The notes: generated by a model not told the origin, from the sequence alone. DNA of 64,000 nucleotides from Berghia stephanieae (GCA_034508935.3 CM067454.1:39467785-39531784), one strand, 5' to 3'; positions 34,394 through 48,530 are shown, numbered from the stretch's first letter. Translations and numbers: made by a program.

Positions 34394-35339
34394 AAAAATT
34401 TTTATTCTCTATTGTCTTCTGGCACTTTTCTACTCACTTCATATCTTGTTGTTACCAACATAAGTGCCTGCTCCACTCACTTTTCTGAATTAAAATTCAC
34501 CCCATACACCGGAGCATACTCAATGTCTCAATCGTTTCTATGTTATATGTTTGTGATGAGAATATTGGCTATTAAGCTTAACTGCTGGTCAAAATTACTT
34601 CGCGATGGTAGTGAACGAATCGGCGATCTCAAGAAGTGGGTGAGAGGGGGATCTAGAAATGACTTTGGGTTTGAAACGAATATTTTTGTGTTCGTGGATA
34701 GCTCACACGGTAGAGCCACGCTCTCACCTGCCAGGCGGAGTTGTCGTACCAAATAGGTCGCAGGTTCAAACCCCACCACCGCCGCGAAAAAAATTTTTAT
34801 TCTCTATTGTCTTCTGGCACTTTTCTACTCACTTCATATCTTGTTGTTACCAACATAAGTGCCTGCTCCACTCACTTTTCTGAATTAAAAATAGACCTAT
34901 AGTCTATTGACATTGATCAGTACGGCTGTCATTATCCCCAGACAGGTGTTTTCTTAGTTTTTAGCAGTTACAAAGTTATTAAGGAAAAGTAGAAAACGGT
35001 TAAGGGCTGCTTGAAGCCGGTGATCGTAAAATTTAAAAACTAACGAAAGAGTAAGAGTGAAAATGGAAAGGCTTCGTATGGGAACAAAACAGACAATGGA
35101 CGTTTCGGGTACAAACCCTTCGTCAGCACAACATTGCACAATTAAACGTGGAAAACAAATGTCTGTTTTGTTCTCATACGAAGCCTGTCCATTTTCACTC
35201 TTTCCCGTTAGTAAAGTTATTAAGGCAAGGACGGTCTGTCTTTTTTTATAATTTTAGTTCTAAAGTCTAGACCTATAGTCTATTGACATTGATCAGTACG
35301 GCTGTCATTATCCCCAGACAGGTGTTTTCAGTCTTTCTG

Positions 35340-35960
35340 TGTATTCTAGATCTTTGAATCCAGGAATAACCCTAGTTGCGCATCTTAGAACACTTTCTAT
35401 GAGGTCTTTGTCTTTCTGCAGTCATGGCATGGTGCTTATGCCATGCTACATTGCCAAATTCCAAGTGGGGACGTACAAGTGCAGTGAACAATTGTCTCAT
35501 GTTATCTCTATCAAGATGAGTGAACGACCTCCTAATGAGGCCAATGATCCTGTTTACTTTATATACTTGGGTTTCTATATGTTTAGAGAACTTCAGTTCC
35601 TGATCAATTAACACACCTAATTCTTTTTCCTGCCTGTATGTATGACAGTCTCGCCAGAGTCATGTTTTCTCATTATGAACTGATGGTGCAGTTTTCTATT
35701 TCCCAAGTGCAAGACTTGTCTGCATTAAACCTAAGCTGCCATGTATCAGCCCACTGTACCAAGCTGTCAAGATCACTATGAACTCTCCTTTGTCTACACT
35801 ATTGTCATCTGCATACATTTGGCACAGAGAGTCCACAAAGTCTGGAAGATTGTTAATAAAAATTACAGACAAAACTGGACCAAGGTTGTTGAGTGAAAGG
35901 GGTTCGGTTTGTTCAAAGTTGATTTGTTCACTCTCATGACTGATGAGTTTAGTCTTAGTA
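35340..35960 (-). mobile_element. LINE reverse transcriptase fragment (CR1/Jockey-like)
   Basis: On the - strand, GPVLSVIFINNLPDFVDSLC and the catalytic MYADD lie near 35910-35810. With stops and frame changes between, LGVLIDQELKFSKHIETQV, GLIRRSFTHLDRDNMRQLF and VRPHLEFGNVAWHK follow down to about 35400. This is the fingers-to-thumb part of a non-LTR polymerase. Dead fragment. Confidence 0.8.
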
Positions 35961-37250
35961 TGTCTTTGGACCCAAGGAATGTCTAGAGAGGTGCACCGGT
36001 GGAACCCATATTTATTATTTAGCTCTTGAAAGGTTCAGATCATTCGTTTAGACAGAAAAGAAAAAAAAAACTGAACGCCTACCGTCAAAAGCAGTTTAGA
36101 TTTGAAGATGCATTTGTTTTCTTTAAAAAAACTATTTGGTACTAGACAACCCTTGATGACTTTCAAAAGTTATGTTTGAAATTATTTCGTAAATTTTTCA
36201 TGATTCATTCATCATCAGGGTCAAGTCATCATCCCATGTCGTCGCCACCAAAAGACAGGTCTTTAAAAAAAGTTTATTTAGAAAGAGATTACGGATGAAG
36301 TGTCACTAAATATGCAATTTGGTGCATAAGTACAGTAAAGATTGGTGCGCAAGATTAGTTCGTAGAGATACAAGACTGTTTGTGCGAGTGAAAGTGTGTG
36401 TCACTCTCTCTCTCTCTCCTTTTTTTTTTTAGGGAGTGCCTACGTACACAGTAACAGGGCATCTAGCCTCAGGGTTTATGTATACGTTAATGGGTTTACC
36501 ATTGCGACACAAGCAATGGATGGTCCCCGCTGTCGTGAGATGCTGGTTTTGAGGCAGCAGTGAGATCACAGATTCTCTCTGTGAAATTGACTATAAATTT
36601 AAACAAAAATATAAATAACCGTTAGTTGTAGAGAAACAAATAAGGTATCAAATTTTATGTTTTTTTTTCAAGTCCCATCCCTCGACTGGGTAAAATTAAG
36701 ATATTTTGAGTTTGAAAATTTTATAAAAGTGCCTACTATAACTCACAATAATTTGGATTGTGGGGGTGGGAATGAAAGTAATCAAGGTCATAAGTTACCG
36801 TGCACAAGAGCTGTATTGGTAATTGGTTTCTGGGGGTCTTGCAAATACCAAGTCTTTTATGGAAAGGTCTTTCGGCTCCAAGACGCTTGGTTTGTTTTGC
36901 TATCTTGGCACAGACGAAAACGAGATGTCTTGATTTGTGACCTAGATGTATCGTTTTGTGTGTGCAAGCCATGCGGGTAAGTACAGCGATAGCTTGCCAG
37001 TCAGAAGGGAAAAAAAAGAAACAGCGTAGCTGTGTTTGAAAATAAAAATCCTGAAAAAAAAAAACAAAGCAAAACAACTTAACCGTTCAAAGGTGAATTT
37101 CAATCTTACTTGGGCCTGTTTGCACTAATGATGGATGATTATACACAGACACTTTTTTGAAACTCTGCTCTATTAAACATCCATCCACATTCCAAAATAT
37201 GGAAAGTTTCGTAATGCACATAGAAATAATTTTTTTTCTATCCTATCCAG
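35961..37250. other. Region upstream of the La gene, presumed promoter and 5' UTR intron
   Basis: Mostly unique AT-rich sequence with a short (TC)n run at about 36400-36418. No promoter motif could be fixed. Because the La start codon is closely preceded by a splice acceptor, the true first exon should lie in or above this stretch. Confidence 0.3.
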
Positions 37251-37270
37251 TTTTAGAATTGTCCTTTACA
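37230..37270 (+). promoter_or_regulatory. 3' splice site and short 5' UTR before the La start codon
   Basis: A pyrimidine-rich stretch (TTTTTTTCTATCCTATCCAG) ends at 37250, 20 bp before the ATG. This suggests a non-coding leader exon upstream and makes the ATG at 37271 the first coding codon. Confidence 0.55.
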
Positions 37271-40200
37271 ATGACAGAAGAAGTTGCGAAAAACGGCAGT
37301 GAGGCCGGTGATGCACAGACCGAGGTAGACAGTGTGCTGCAGGATAAAATTATAAAACAAATTGAGGTTTGTAAAATTTGGTGTGTGCTTTGTTTTGAGT
37401 TGTTTTTTTTTTTGTTTTGTTTAAAGCAGTTTTGATTGTTTTTAAATGTCTTCTCGTACTGCTTGTCTCTGAGGCATGAGAAATTTAAAAGTAAAGTGTA
37501 TATTCAAATTTTATATATTGGAAGCATGTTGTTTCAAGGTTTTGTTATTTTAAGGAACCAAAATCTTCTTTTTAATTTTTTTTTTTTCTTTTAAGTGAGC
37601 TCTGATGGCAGACCTGCCAACCAGTACGATTAATCGTATTTTAGTATGATTTTTGGACCCTGAATACTTTAATACGATTTTTTTAAAGATGTGTTATGTG
37701 AATGATCTTGATGATACATTTGATGCATTGATGATACACACGTGTCGTACACCAACTGTTGACCATGTTTCTGAATGAATGATGCATCACATTTAATACT
37801 ATAGTTATCATTTCAGTTGCTTATATGATGCCGGTTTCACCAATATTTTTCTAGTACATTTTTGAGAATTTGCTTAGAATTATGCATATAAGCTTGTTTT
37901 ATACTTTAAATAGTCTCAGACCACATTTAAACTTTTGCCACTTATTAAATAGTAAATTTAATTGAACCAACATCTTTGACTATGAAGCCTTCAATTAAAA
38001 ACTCTATTGCTAATTAACTTAAACATAAATGGGTTATTTCCCTTTATAATAACTAAATTACTCTATTTTGATTTATAGAATTTATAATGATCTTTTTCTT
38101 TTCTTTATTATTTTGTACGAGTCTTGAATTACAAAGTGGGCAGCTTTAAGAATGGTATTTGGTTCAAAATGAATTTTTTAGAACCATTTTAGAGGTGTTT
38201 AACTCGTCTCTGCATATTATATACTTTGCGAATTTCCCATCATTTGACCAAAGTAATAGTATTAGTAGTATATAGAAGTAATAATAGTAGTAGTAGTGAA
38301 TGCTCAAAAAAAAAAAAAAAAAAAAAAAAAGAGAGAGAGAGATATGGATCATTAGATAACATATATGGAAAATATCTTGCTACTGTTGCAAATTATCATC
38401 TATTGAATTGAAGACCACTCTCCCAGATATTTTATCTCAAAACTTTCTCATAACTGATGTACTGGGCTAGCAGATATCACCATCACAACTTTCTCATAAC
38501 TGATGTACTGGGCTAGCAGATATCACCATCACAACTTCATCAGCATCTCTTACCATCAACATCATGACATCATCACTTCTACAACTGCCATCACAGCATT
38601 GTCACTGCAACAACCACCACCACATCACTTCTACCACCACCGCCACCACAGCTTCATCATCATCACCACCACCACCACTAGAGCACCATCGCTACAACAA
38701 CCAACACTTTCCACCAACACTAGCATCAATACTACCAACATGTTAAGGGTCTGTCGGTCATTTTTTTGAGTGTTTCGAAAGCAATTTCTTTTGATATTGC
38801 AATTTCTGAGCCTTATGCTAATTTCAAATGGCCATTAAGTTTTAGTTTCTCGATAAATCGATAATTTTGTAATCACTAGAGATTGCTTGAATTATGAAGA
38901 TCGGAGTTTATTTGATTTGGGATTGATGTTAGCTTTTATATAAATTTTTGTATAGTGCGCACTTTTTTTCCACATGTGCGAACAAAATACACTTTTTTGC
39001 TAAAAAATACACTTTTTAGGATCATGGAATACATTTTTCATCCTGGGAAGGTTGGCAGGTCTGTCTGATGGTTTTACTCAGATTTGCTGAGTCATTCAGT
39101 TCCCTCACTTTGCTTAGGTATATATATATATGCTAATATAAGTTGTTGATTTTATGAATTGATTCTTTCATCTCAAGATCCAACGCTGTGACCAAATGTG
39201 TTTCTTTTCTTAATGCATATTCCAGTACTACTTTGGAGACATCAACTTGATGAAAGACAAATTTCTTAAAGAGAAGGTTCAAGAAGACGATGGCTGTATC
39301 CTTATCTTTAATCAATATGACAGATCCACTGTTTGTGAAGTTGATGTAATAGATTCTTTGTGACTTACAGTAGACCTAATTCTCTAGATTTTCCATGAGT
39401 GAGATGGATGCTGATAATTTTAAAGTAGTCCTTCAGAGCCATAAGGTCCATGTAGTCAGAGTTTATCCCGGTTTCTATTGTGTGGACGCAAAGTACTATC
39501 TGACAGATCTAATAGATCCAGCTACTCAATCACTGCTGGGTGAACAGGAAAGTTGGAAAAGATCTTGGACTTCATCCAGGATCAATCTCTGTTCCCTTGC
39601 ATGTGAAGTGAGTGCTCTACCACCTGACTATAACTGAACTATAAGGACCATCTAATGATTTTAATTAAGAATCAAAATAGTCAGACGTCAGGGTTTTTTA
39701 AAAATTATTATTATCAGAAGCTACTACATTTATGTCCTCAATAACTCTCTGGTCATTTACTCTGGAGAGAGTGAATTTAAAAAAAATGTTTACCTTTTAT
39801 AGCAAAAGTTCTGTAAATGATTGAGATAAAATGTCGGAAATACAACATTCCAAGGACATGTGTCTTGTCTATATTATTTCTTTGTGTATTTATTTATTTA
39901 TTTTTTTTTTTTTTTTGGTCATTTGTAGTTAAAATTTACTAATGTCCATGAATCTTACGTTGACATTTTAATTTAGGAGTTAACATACGTTGAATATTGT
40001 AGTAAAAAGGTGGTCTAGTCAGTCCTTAACTTTCATAACTTCAGGGGTTAGTCTGGAGACTATGCTGAAATTTAATAGGTTGAAGGCACTCTCGGACAAC
40101 GCAACTGTCATTTGTGACGCTCTCAGGAAATCGGACAAAGGTTTAGTTGAAGTAAGTCATTATTCAGTTCTCATGGTCTTGAGTAGACTTTTCTTTTTGT

Positions 40201-43200
40201 AGCTACTTATTGTATGATCATTGCACTATGTGCGAACAGCAGGAATAAACCTACCCCTTCTCTCCCTGCCCCCACCCCTCCCCTGCCCCATCAAAAAATT
40301 AATACAAACAAGGTCATGGAAAAAAAGCTGAAAAGATGTGTTATCTGCAAATTAGATATCAGAACTCGGGCGACAATATGCTTTCTCACTTGTTTGTTAT
40401 TTGATGGCAAATCTGAAGCAAAATCATAGTTTATTTGCAATGACGAAAGTTTGCTGTCTTGGTCTGCTTGTGACAGTTCTCCATTGTTCCCTTAACTATG
40501 GATGCAGGCATTGGACATCTAACTAGGTATTCTACACCAAAATTGAGATCGGTTTAGATAGTTATTTAAGACTTTTTATCAAGAACTTTGTGTTAATAGA
40601 TGCACGGGATGGAAATACATTTTTGAAATATTAAAAGTTAAAACACCTATGGCCTTTTGAACTTTCACAATTCAAAATATTCTGAGATGTTGCTGTGAGA
40701 AAAGTGTGTATTTAAGAACTAAAGGGATCACCTTTACAAAAGTCATGTGCTCATACTTTTAGCCTAATTTTTTAAGGCCCTAGGAAACGGGGCAGAAGAG
40801 CTATTGAGCCTTGAAAATGAATATTTTGTGATTTTTCATAATTTTTCACTTTTTTTTTTTTACCAGTTTTCAAAAATTTCATAAAAGTATCAATGAGGGT
40901 AGTGATCATAGCCTGTAAATGAACTTGTAAATCTCAAAACCAAATGAAGAAAGGTTCTCTTGAAACTGAATGAAACATGGGTACATTATTGACAAATATT
41001 TTTTAAAAAACTATTGTTAGCTGGCGCGTCATCTAACAAGTGGTTTGACAAGGGTTACACAACTTTACGAAGAAGTGTGAAGACCATCTAAGGCGAATGC
41101 CTGTCTATTATAGACTTTTCCCCTGTGCATATTCGGTTCCAACTTACACCGTACTGTAGCTTATTGTATAGCTTTTAACAATTCTTTTCAAATTTTCTTC
41201 GATACAATGTGGGAAAGAAAATGGAAGATGCAATTTCATTGAGATGAATGCCATGTTTTGAAAATTACAATTAAAACTTACTTTTAAACATTACTTTCTG
41301 GGTGGGGTTCCTGACCTCCCATAGTGGGCAGGGAGGTACATACTGTGTCTTCTATCCTCTTATATCTGCTTTCCAACATGCTTTCTGTCTTTGTCTTGGA
41401 ATGAGATTACTTGGTTTTATCCTGGCCTTGGTCGGAGTCCTAGCTGGGAGGGAAACAGTTAAAATGCGTCGTTTTTGTTTTGGGAGATGATATTTTATTC
41501 CTTGTAAATCATCTCTCTGTTATGTATTATTATATTTGTTATTTTGAATGTATAATGTAAGCATTTGAGTGTGTTCCTCTTTGTTGGATTTTGTGCTTGT
41601 GTGCGGATGAGACTTATAGGGTGATCTCAAACTAAGTACATTGGTGGTATGCTCTTGGATCTACATCTGATCCCTATTTGTTCCCAGTTCACCTATGTCT
41701 TACTTTTTCTTGGGTGCTTTAATTGTAATTCTAGAACTTTTTACTATCCCATTTTCTTCCTTTTTACTGGCGCTGATATAACCTATATGTGTTACAAGCG
41801 CCGTAAAACCCTTAAAAACTTAAAAACAAACATTACTTTGTCATTCAGATAAAAATCTCTACATATTTTAGACATAGGGGGTGCTTTACATGTTGGGTTC
41901 CAGATTCGATTCTCGTCTTTACAAATGATTTAATTATCTATATTGTCTTTGGACACTTCTCTTCTCATTAAATTTTTATTTTTATTTTTCTCGCCAGCAA
42001 GAAAATGTTACCATTTCACTTAAGTTTGTGGTACTGCGTTGTGCCTGATACTGGGGTTAATTTTGGAAAAGGATGGAATTTACTGCAGGAGGAATTAAGG
42101 GAATTTTATTCACTGTATATTTTAATTTTATCGACAGGTGAGTGAAGACAACGAGAAAATAAGACGCAACCCAGAAAGACCTCTCCCTGGAGACTCTAAA
42201 GAACAGAGAGATGAAGTCAATGCACGATCTGTATATGCTGTAAGTGTTGGTTTGATTTGTCGTTTATTATATTTCTGTTCTACCCTGTTCTACCACTTTT
42301 TTTTTCTTTTTTTTTAATCATTGAAAAAATAATAATTTGATCTGCTTTTTAAAATTTTTTATTTAAAATTGTGTATGAAGGCTATATTCACTGTCATTGT
42401 TTTGTTTTTTTTCACTGTATTCTAATAGAAAACTTTCCCAGAAGACATGCAGTTGGATGCCTTGATGGCATTTTTTGAGAATTACGGTGCTGTCGAGAAT
42501 ATTTTCATGCGCCGAGATTTTCGTAAGAAGACCTTCAAGGGATCTGTATTTGTCACCTACGCAAAGCTAGAAGAGGCAGAGAAATTTATCAATGAAGAGG
42601 GAACAAAGTTCAACGATGCAGAATTGGTGAAAAAGTTCAAGTGAGTGTAAAATGTTTGCTTCAAATTCTGGTAAATTTTAATTGGTTGGCTACGGCAATA
42701 AATAAATGTTGTGATATAGTAATTTCTCACCTTTATTTTTGGTTTTTTTTTCTTATTCTTAAAATGGCTACACTGTTTCTACCATAGTATCCATTAATGC
42801 TATGTTTTATCCTATGATATATTTCACCGTGCCACAGCATTCAATGGAAAGTTCTCACAAATACTATACAGGCTGTAGATGTCCAGTGTGTCCTGAAGTC
42901 GGGATTTCAGTCAAAAGACTTGTAAAGGCCAGTGTGTTACTGTGTATTTACAAGTCATGACACATTCATCTACACAGCCCTATAGTAAATAACCAGGGTC
43001 ATAGTGCTGACTTGGATTATTTCATAGTGTCCTCTGTCAGTCTCCAACCACTGGTACAGTCAATGTGTGTAGATTTCTATTAGTTAGCTTATTGGGGCTT
43101 AATTGACCCCACACTCCCCTTTTTTTATGTATCCTTATATTAAGAATTGCGCTACAGGGTTATTGTCAATTATATTTTTTACAAGCCCTAGGAATATATT

Positions 43201-46200
43201 TTTAAGAAAAGTTTTAGCGGTAGCTCATGTATTATTATCGCTTTCAGTTTGTCCACAATTTTTAAAGAACTCCTTTTTTTTTTTCACTTTGTGGTTTGTG
43301 GACATTTTTTTTATTTTTTATTTTTTTTTTTTTTCGACTTTTGTTATCAAGAGTTACTCCCATAGTGGGCAGGGAGGTACATGCTGTGTCTTCTATCCCC
43401 CCATACCCGTTTTCCAACTGTTTCCTGTCATTGTCTTGGAATGAGATTACTTAGTTTTGTCCTGATCCTTGACTGGGAGGGAAACAGTCGAATGTATAGT
43501 TATAGTTTTGGAGATGATATTTTTTTCCTTGTAAATCATCTCTCTGTTATGCATTGTATTATGTTTAGTTTACATATTATATTATATGATTGGTAAACAT
43601 TTGAGTGTATTCCTCTTAGTTGGGACCTGTGCTTGTGTCTGGATGAGACTTTTAGGTGATCTCAAACTAAGTACTTTAACGGTGTGATCTTGGAATCTAC
43701 ATGTTCCCTATTTGAACCAGTTCCCCTTTTGTCTTACCTTTTCTTTTGTGCTTTAATTGTAATTCTAGAACTTTTAACTATCCCATTTTCTTCCTTTTTA
43801 CTGGCGCTTATATGACCTTAATGTGTTGCAAGCGCCGTAAAACCCTTAAAAACATAAAAACAACATTATCAAGAGTTATTCATTGTATTATGCATTAAGA
43901 AATGTTGACAGGCTGTAGATATCCAACGTGTCCTGTAGTCTCGATTTCAGTCAAAAGACTTGTAAAGGCTAGTGTGTTACTGTGTATTTACTGGTCTTGA
44001 CACATTCATCTACACAGCCCTATAGTAAATAACCAGGGTCATAGTGCTGACTTGGATTATTTCATAGTGTCCTCTGTCAGTCTCCAACCACTGGTACAGT
44101 CAATGTGTGTAGATTGTTACATTGTGTCCTCTGTCAGTCTCCATCCACTGGTACAGTCAATGTGTGTAGATTGTTACATTGTGTCCTCTGTCAGTCTCCA
44201 ACCACTGGTACAGTCCTGTGTGTGTAGATTAGTCTCCAACCACTGGAACAGTCTTATGTGTGTAGATTGTTACATTGTGTCCTCTGTCAGTCTCCAACCA
44301 CTGGTACAGTCTTATGTGTGTAGATTGTTACATTGTGTCCTCTGTCAATCTCCAACCACTGGAACAGTCTTATGTGTGTAGATTGTTACATTGTGTCCTC
44401 TGTCAGTCTCCAACCACTGGTACAGTCAATGTGTTTAGATTGTTACATTGTGTCCTCTGTCAGTCTCCAACCACTGGAACAGTCTTATGTGTCCTCTGTC
44501 AGTCTCCAACCACTGGAACAGTCTTATGTGTGTAGATTGTTACATTGTGTCCTCTGTCAGTCTCCATCCACTGGTACAGTCAATGTGTGTAGATTGTTAC
44601 ATTGTGTCCTCTGTCAGTCTCCAACCACTGGTACAGTCCTATGTGTGTAGATTGTTACATTGTGTCCTCTGTCATTCTCCAACCACTGGTACAGTCTTAT
44701 GTGTGTAGATTGTTACATTGTGTCCTCTGTCAGTCTCCATCCACTGGTACAGTCAATGTGTGTAGATTGTTACATTGTGTCCTCTGTCAGTCTCCAACCA
44801 CTGGTACAGTCCTATGTGTGTAGATTGTTACATTGTGTCCTCTGTCAGTCTCCAACCACTGGTACAGTCTTATGTGTGTAGATTGTTACATTGTGTCCTC
44901 TGTCAGTCTCCAACCACTGGTACAGTCCTATGTGTGTAGATTGTTATATTGTGTCCTCTGTCAGTCTCCAACCACTGGTACAGTCCTATGTGTGTAGATT
45001 GTTATATTGTGTCCTCTGTCAGTCTCCAACCACTGGTACAGTCCTGTGTGTGTAGATTAGTCTCCAACCACTGGAACAGTCTTATGTGTGTAGATTGTTA
45101 TATTGTGTCCTCTGTCAGTCTCCAACCACTGGTACAGTCCTGTGTGTGTAGATTAGTCTCCAACCACTGGTACAGTCTTATGTGTGTAGATTGTTATATT
45201 GTGTCCTCTGTCAGTCTCCAACCACTGGTACAGTCTTATGTGTGTAGATTGTTATATTGTGTCCTCTGTCAGTCTCCAACCACTGGTACAGTTCTATGTG
45301 TGTAGATTGTTACATTGTGTCCTCTGTCAGTCTCCAACCACTGGTACAGTCCTATATGTGTAGATTAGTCTATAAACACTGATACAGTCCTATGTGTGTA
45401 GATTAGTCTCCAACCACTGGTACAGTCCTATGTGTGTAGATTAGTCTCCAACCACTGGTACAGTCCTATGTGTGTAGATTAGTCTCCAACCACTGGTACA
45501 GTCTTATGTGTGTAGATTGTTATATTGTGTCCTCTGTCAGTCTCCAACCACTGGTACAGTTCTATGTGTGTAGATTGTTACATTGTGTCCTCTGTCAGTC
45601 TCCAACCACTGGTACAGTCCTATATGTGTAGATTAGTCTATAAACACTGATACAGTCCTATGTGTGTAGATTAGTCTCCAACCACTGGTACAGTCCTATG
45701 TGTGTAGATTAGTCTCCAACCACTGGTACAGTCCTATGTGTGTAGATTAGTCTCCAACCACTGGTACAGTCCTATGTGTGTAGATTAGTCTCCAACCACT
45801 GGTACAGTCCTATGTGTGTAGATTGTTATTACTGATGGCTCATTGGGACTGAATTGCTTTTTTTTTTTTTTTTTGTATAAGAATTGTGCTAATTTAATGG
45901 TCATCGTCAATACTATTTTTTATAATCTTGTGAATGCATTTGAAACGAGAAAAACATAAAGAAGGCAGCAGAAGCTTTCAGTTCAGATTGCCACAATTAA
46001 AATTTTTTTTTTTCCTGGCTGTTGAGTTTGCGGGCATCTTTATATTTTTCTTTTACTTTTACTTTTGTTTTTCTACTTTCGTCTTTAAGAGTTATTCATT
46101 GTATTGTATGATGTTTTAAGAAATTGTAATGGGCAGTTGATGTCCGGTGTGTCCTGAATTCTTGATTTCAGTCAAAAGTCTTGTAAAGGCCAGTGTGTTA

Positions 46201-48493
46201 CTGTGTATTTACAAGTCTTGACACATTCATCTACACAGCCCTATAGTAAATAACCAGGGTCATAGTGCTGACTTGGATTATTTCATAGTGTCCTCTGTCA
46301 GTCTCCAACCACTGGTACAGTCAATGTGTGTCGATTCTATTATTGTTGGCTCATTATAGCACAATTCTCACTTAAATTTTTTTAAAAATTTGCATATGTC
46401 TATTTAGTATTGTGTGTAAAGTCACACCCTTTAATCTATTATTCATCAACATCATGCTGTTATACGACAAAGTTCAATGGAAAGTTTGCACAAATGCTAA
46501 ATCTTTTTTTTAATATTTTTTTTTTATTAATTAATTGATTAATTTTTTTAAACCGTTTAAACAAATGTTGGTTTTCTACTTTCTTTTTTAAAAGTTATTA
46601 CTTGTATTATACTTTAAGAAATGTTAACGGGCTGTAGATGAAAAATGTGTCCTGAATTCCCTGAATTCTTGATTTCAGTCAAAAGACTTGTAAAGGCCAG
46701 TGTGTTACTGTGTATTTACAAGTCATGACACATTCATCTACACAGCCCTATAGTAAATAACCAGGGTCATAGTGCTGACTTGGATTATTTCATAGTGTCC
46801 TCTGTCAGTCTCCAACCACTGGTACAGTCATTTATTCCATACAAATGTAATAGAGTCAGACAACCGGGTAGTTGATGCCGGCGAGTGCGATAGAGACAAC
46901 CGGGTAGTTGATGCCGGCGAGTGTGATACTGATAGAGACAACCGGGTAGTTGATGCCGGCGAGTGTGATACTGATGGAGACAACCGGGTAGTTGATGCCG
47001 GCGAGTGTGATACTGATGGAGACAACCGGGTAGTTGATGCCGGCGAGTGTGATACTGATGGAGACAACCGGGTAGTTGATGCCGGCGAGTGTGATACTGA
47101 TGGAGACAACCGGGTAGTTGATGCCGGCGAGTGGTAGTAGTGGTATTGGCAGAGTGTAGAGGCCGTGGGAGTGGATGGATTCGGTCCCGGGGTCGACTTA
47201 AGAGTTCCAGACTGTAACTGCGGCGGTGGTGCTCAAGTGAGGAAGATAGATCGAGACAATGAAGTGACAGTTTAGTACTACTGTTAGTGATAGTAGCATG
47301 ACTTCATGTGTCAGAAGTAGAAGTAGGGAGTTGATTTCATGAGCGAAGAGCACACACCACAGTCAAGTCCGGAGACACCATAGTCTACCCGAGTCCTAGC
47401 CCACCCACTCCAGGGTAGTGGAGGCGATCAAACAACAAAGGCCAGGATGTATAATGATGAAGTCTTTATTCAGGAACAATGGAACAGATCATTCTTTTGT
47501 ATCGTATTCTATAGGCGTGTAGCAATGAATGGATCAATGAATGAATGAAAAGAATCAATGGCAGAAAAATCTAATATTAGCTATAGCAGTTAAAAATAGA
47601 TCTAGCGCGGACGTCAGGGAAAGCACCTACGTCACTGGTCCAGGCAAAGTGATGCGTAGACTGAAGTGAGTAAACTCGATCGAGTTGTGTGCATCTTCAT
47701 GATTTAAACAAATTAATGCAAATAACATGGGACATGTATGAAGGAACGAATAAGTCTAAACTAAAGAGTTATGCTACAAAATCAATCATAGTGAATTGCA
47801 GAGTTAAAGAGTAAATGTTTAGCTCGTAATTAGTAATCAAAGACGTTAACGTTATGGCTGTATGAAATATTTAAGTAGCAATTATTAAGTATACAGAAGA
47901 ACAAAGTAGATTTTGATGACTCAAGGTAGGTGGCTAGAAAGCTATGATTTGCCAGAATTAGTGATATAAATGTGTAAATTATCATAGTTGTTAAAATGAA
48001 GTTATAACGATGTGAAGTGGTGAAAGAAAGCACACAAAAATATAGTATCAGGCCAGAAGTCACACCCAGCCGAAGATAAAAATAGTACTACATCGAGAGA
48101 CTACCTGTGTAAGGGCTTAACACACAACACACAGTGTACTATTGGTCATAGTAACACACACGAGTAAAGGAATGTTGATATCAACCACAGAGGCACACAG
48201 TCTTGCATTACTTGCATACAATTAAATAGTGATGGTAGCGACAAGTAGTAAAGAGTAATAGAGTACAAAATAAAATAACATTAGATAAAATGGTCATTCT
48301 ATTACACAAATATTACAGAATTCCTTTTAAGTTTTCTATGAGAACAAAATTATGTTATGGATGTTTTAAAGAAATCTAATTTCGTCCAACTGTTCATCAA
48401 GGCTCGTCCTACATTTTAGATGTAGCTGTTGGCCAGGTAGCCCCTGTAAGGCTGCTTTGCTGCTGTTCGGTGGTTATTGCTCAAAAGAAATGC

Positions 48494-48530
<37 letters not shown>

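Larger units (their letters stand above)
33945..35330 (+). repeat. Complex duplicated block (A-B-B'-C-A'-C')
   Basis: Unit A (33945-34257) returns at 34955-35265. Unit B (34260-34490) returns at 34658-34890. Unit C (34892-34950, containing CTATAGTCTATTGACATTG) returns at 35267-35330. Copies are nearly identical, so the rearrangement is recent. Unit B contains a tRNA-like SINE head and unit A a hairpin. No gene is present. Confidence 0.85.

Noticed and set aside
36657-36980. 107-codon frame upstream of La.
   Set aside because: No recognisable domain, no splice-site support, and a competing frame on the other strand. Treated as chance.
39395-39637. 80-codon + strand frame in La intron 2.
   Set aside because: Overlaps a - strand tRNA-like SINE, is not flanked by splice sites and does not fit the La sequence.
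44052-45305. Cysteine-rich frames repeated along the minisatellite.
   Set aside because: They are translations of the tandem DNA repeat, start anew in each unit and have no gene context.
44060-45835. Regular array resembling a CRISPR locus.
   Set aside because: Units abut without variable spacers, differ in length by whole blocks, and lie in an intron of an animal gene. It is a minisatellite.
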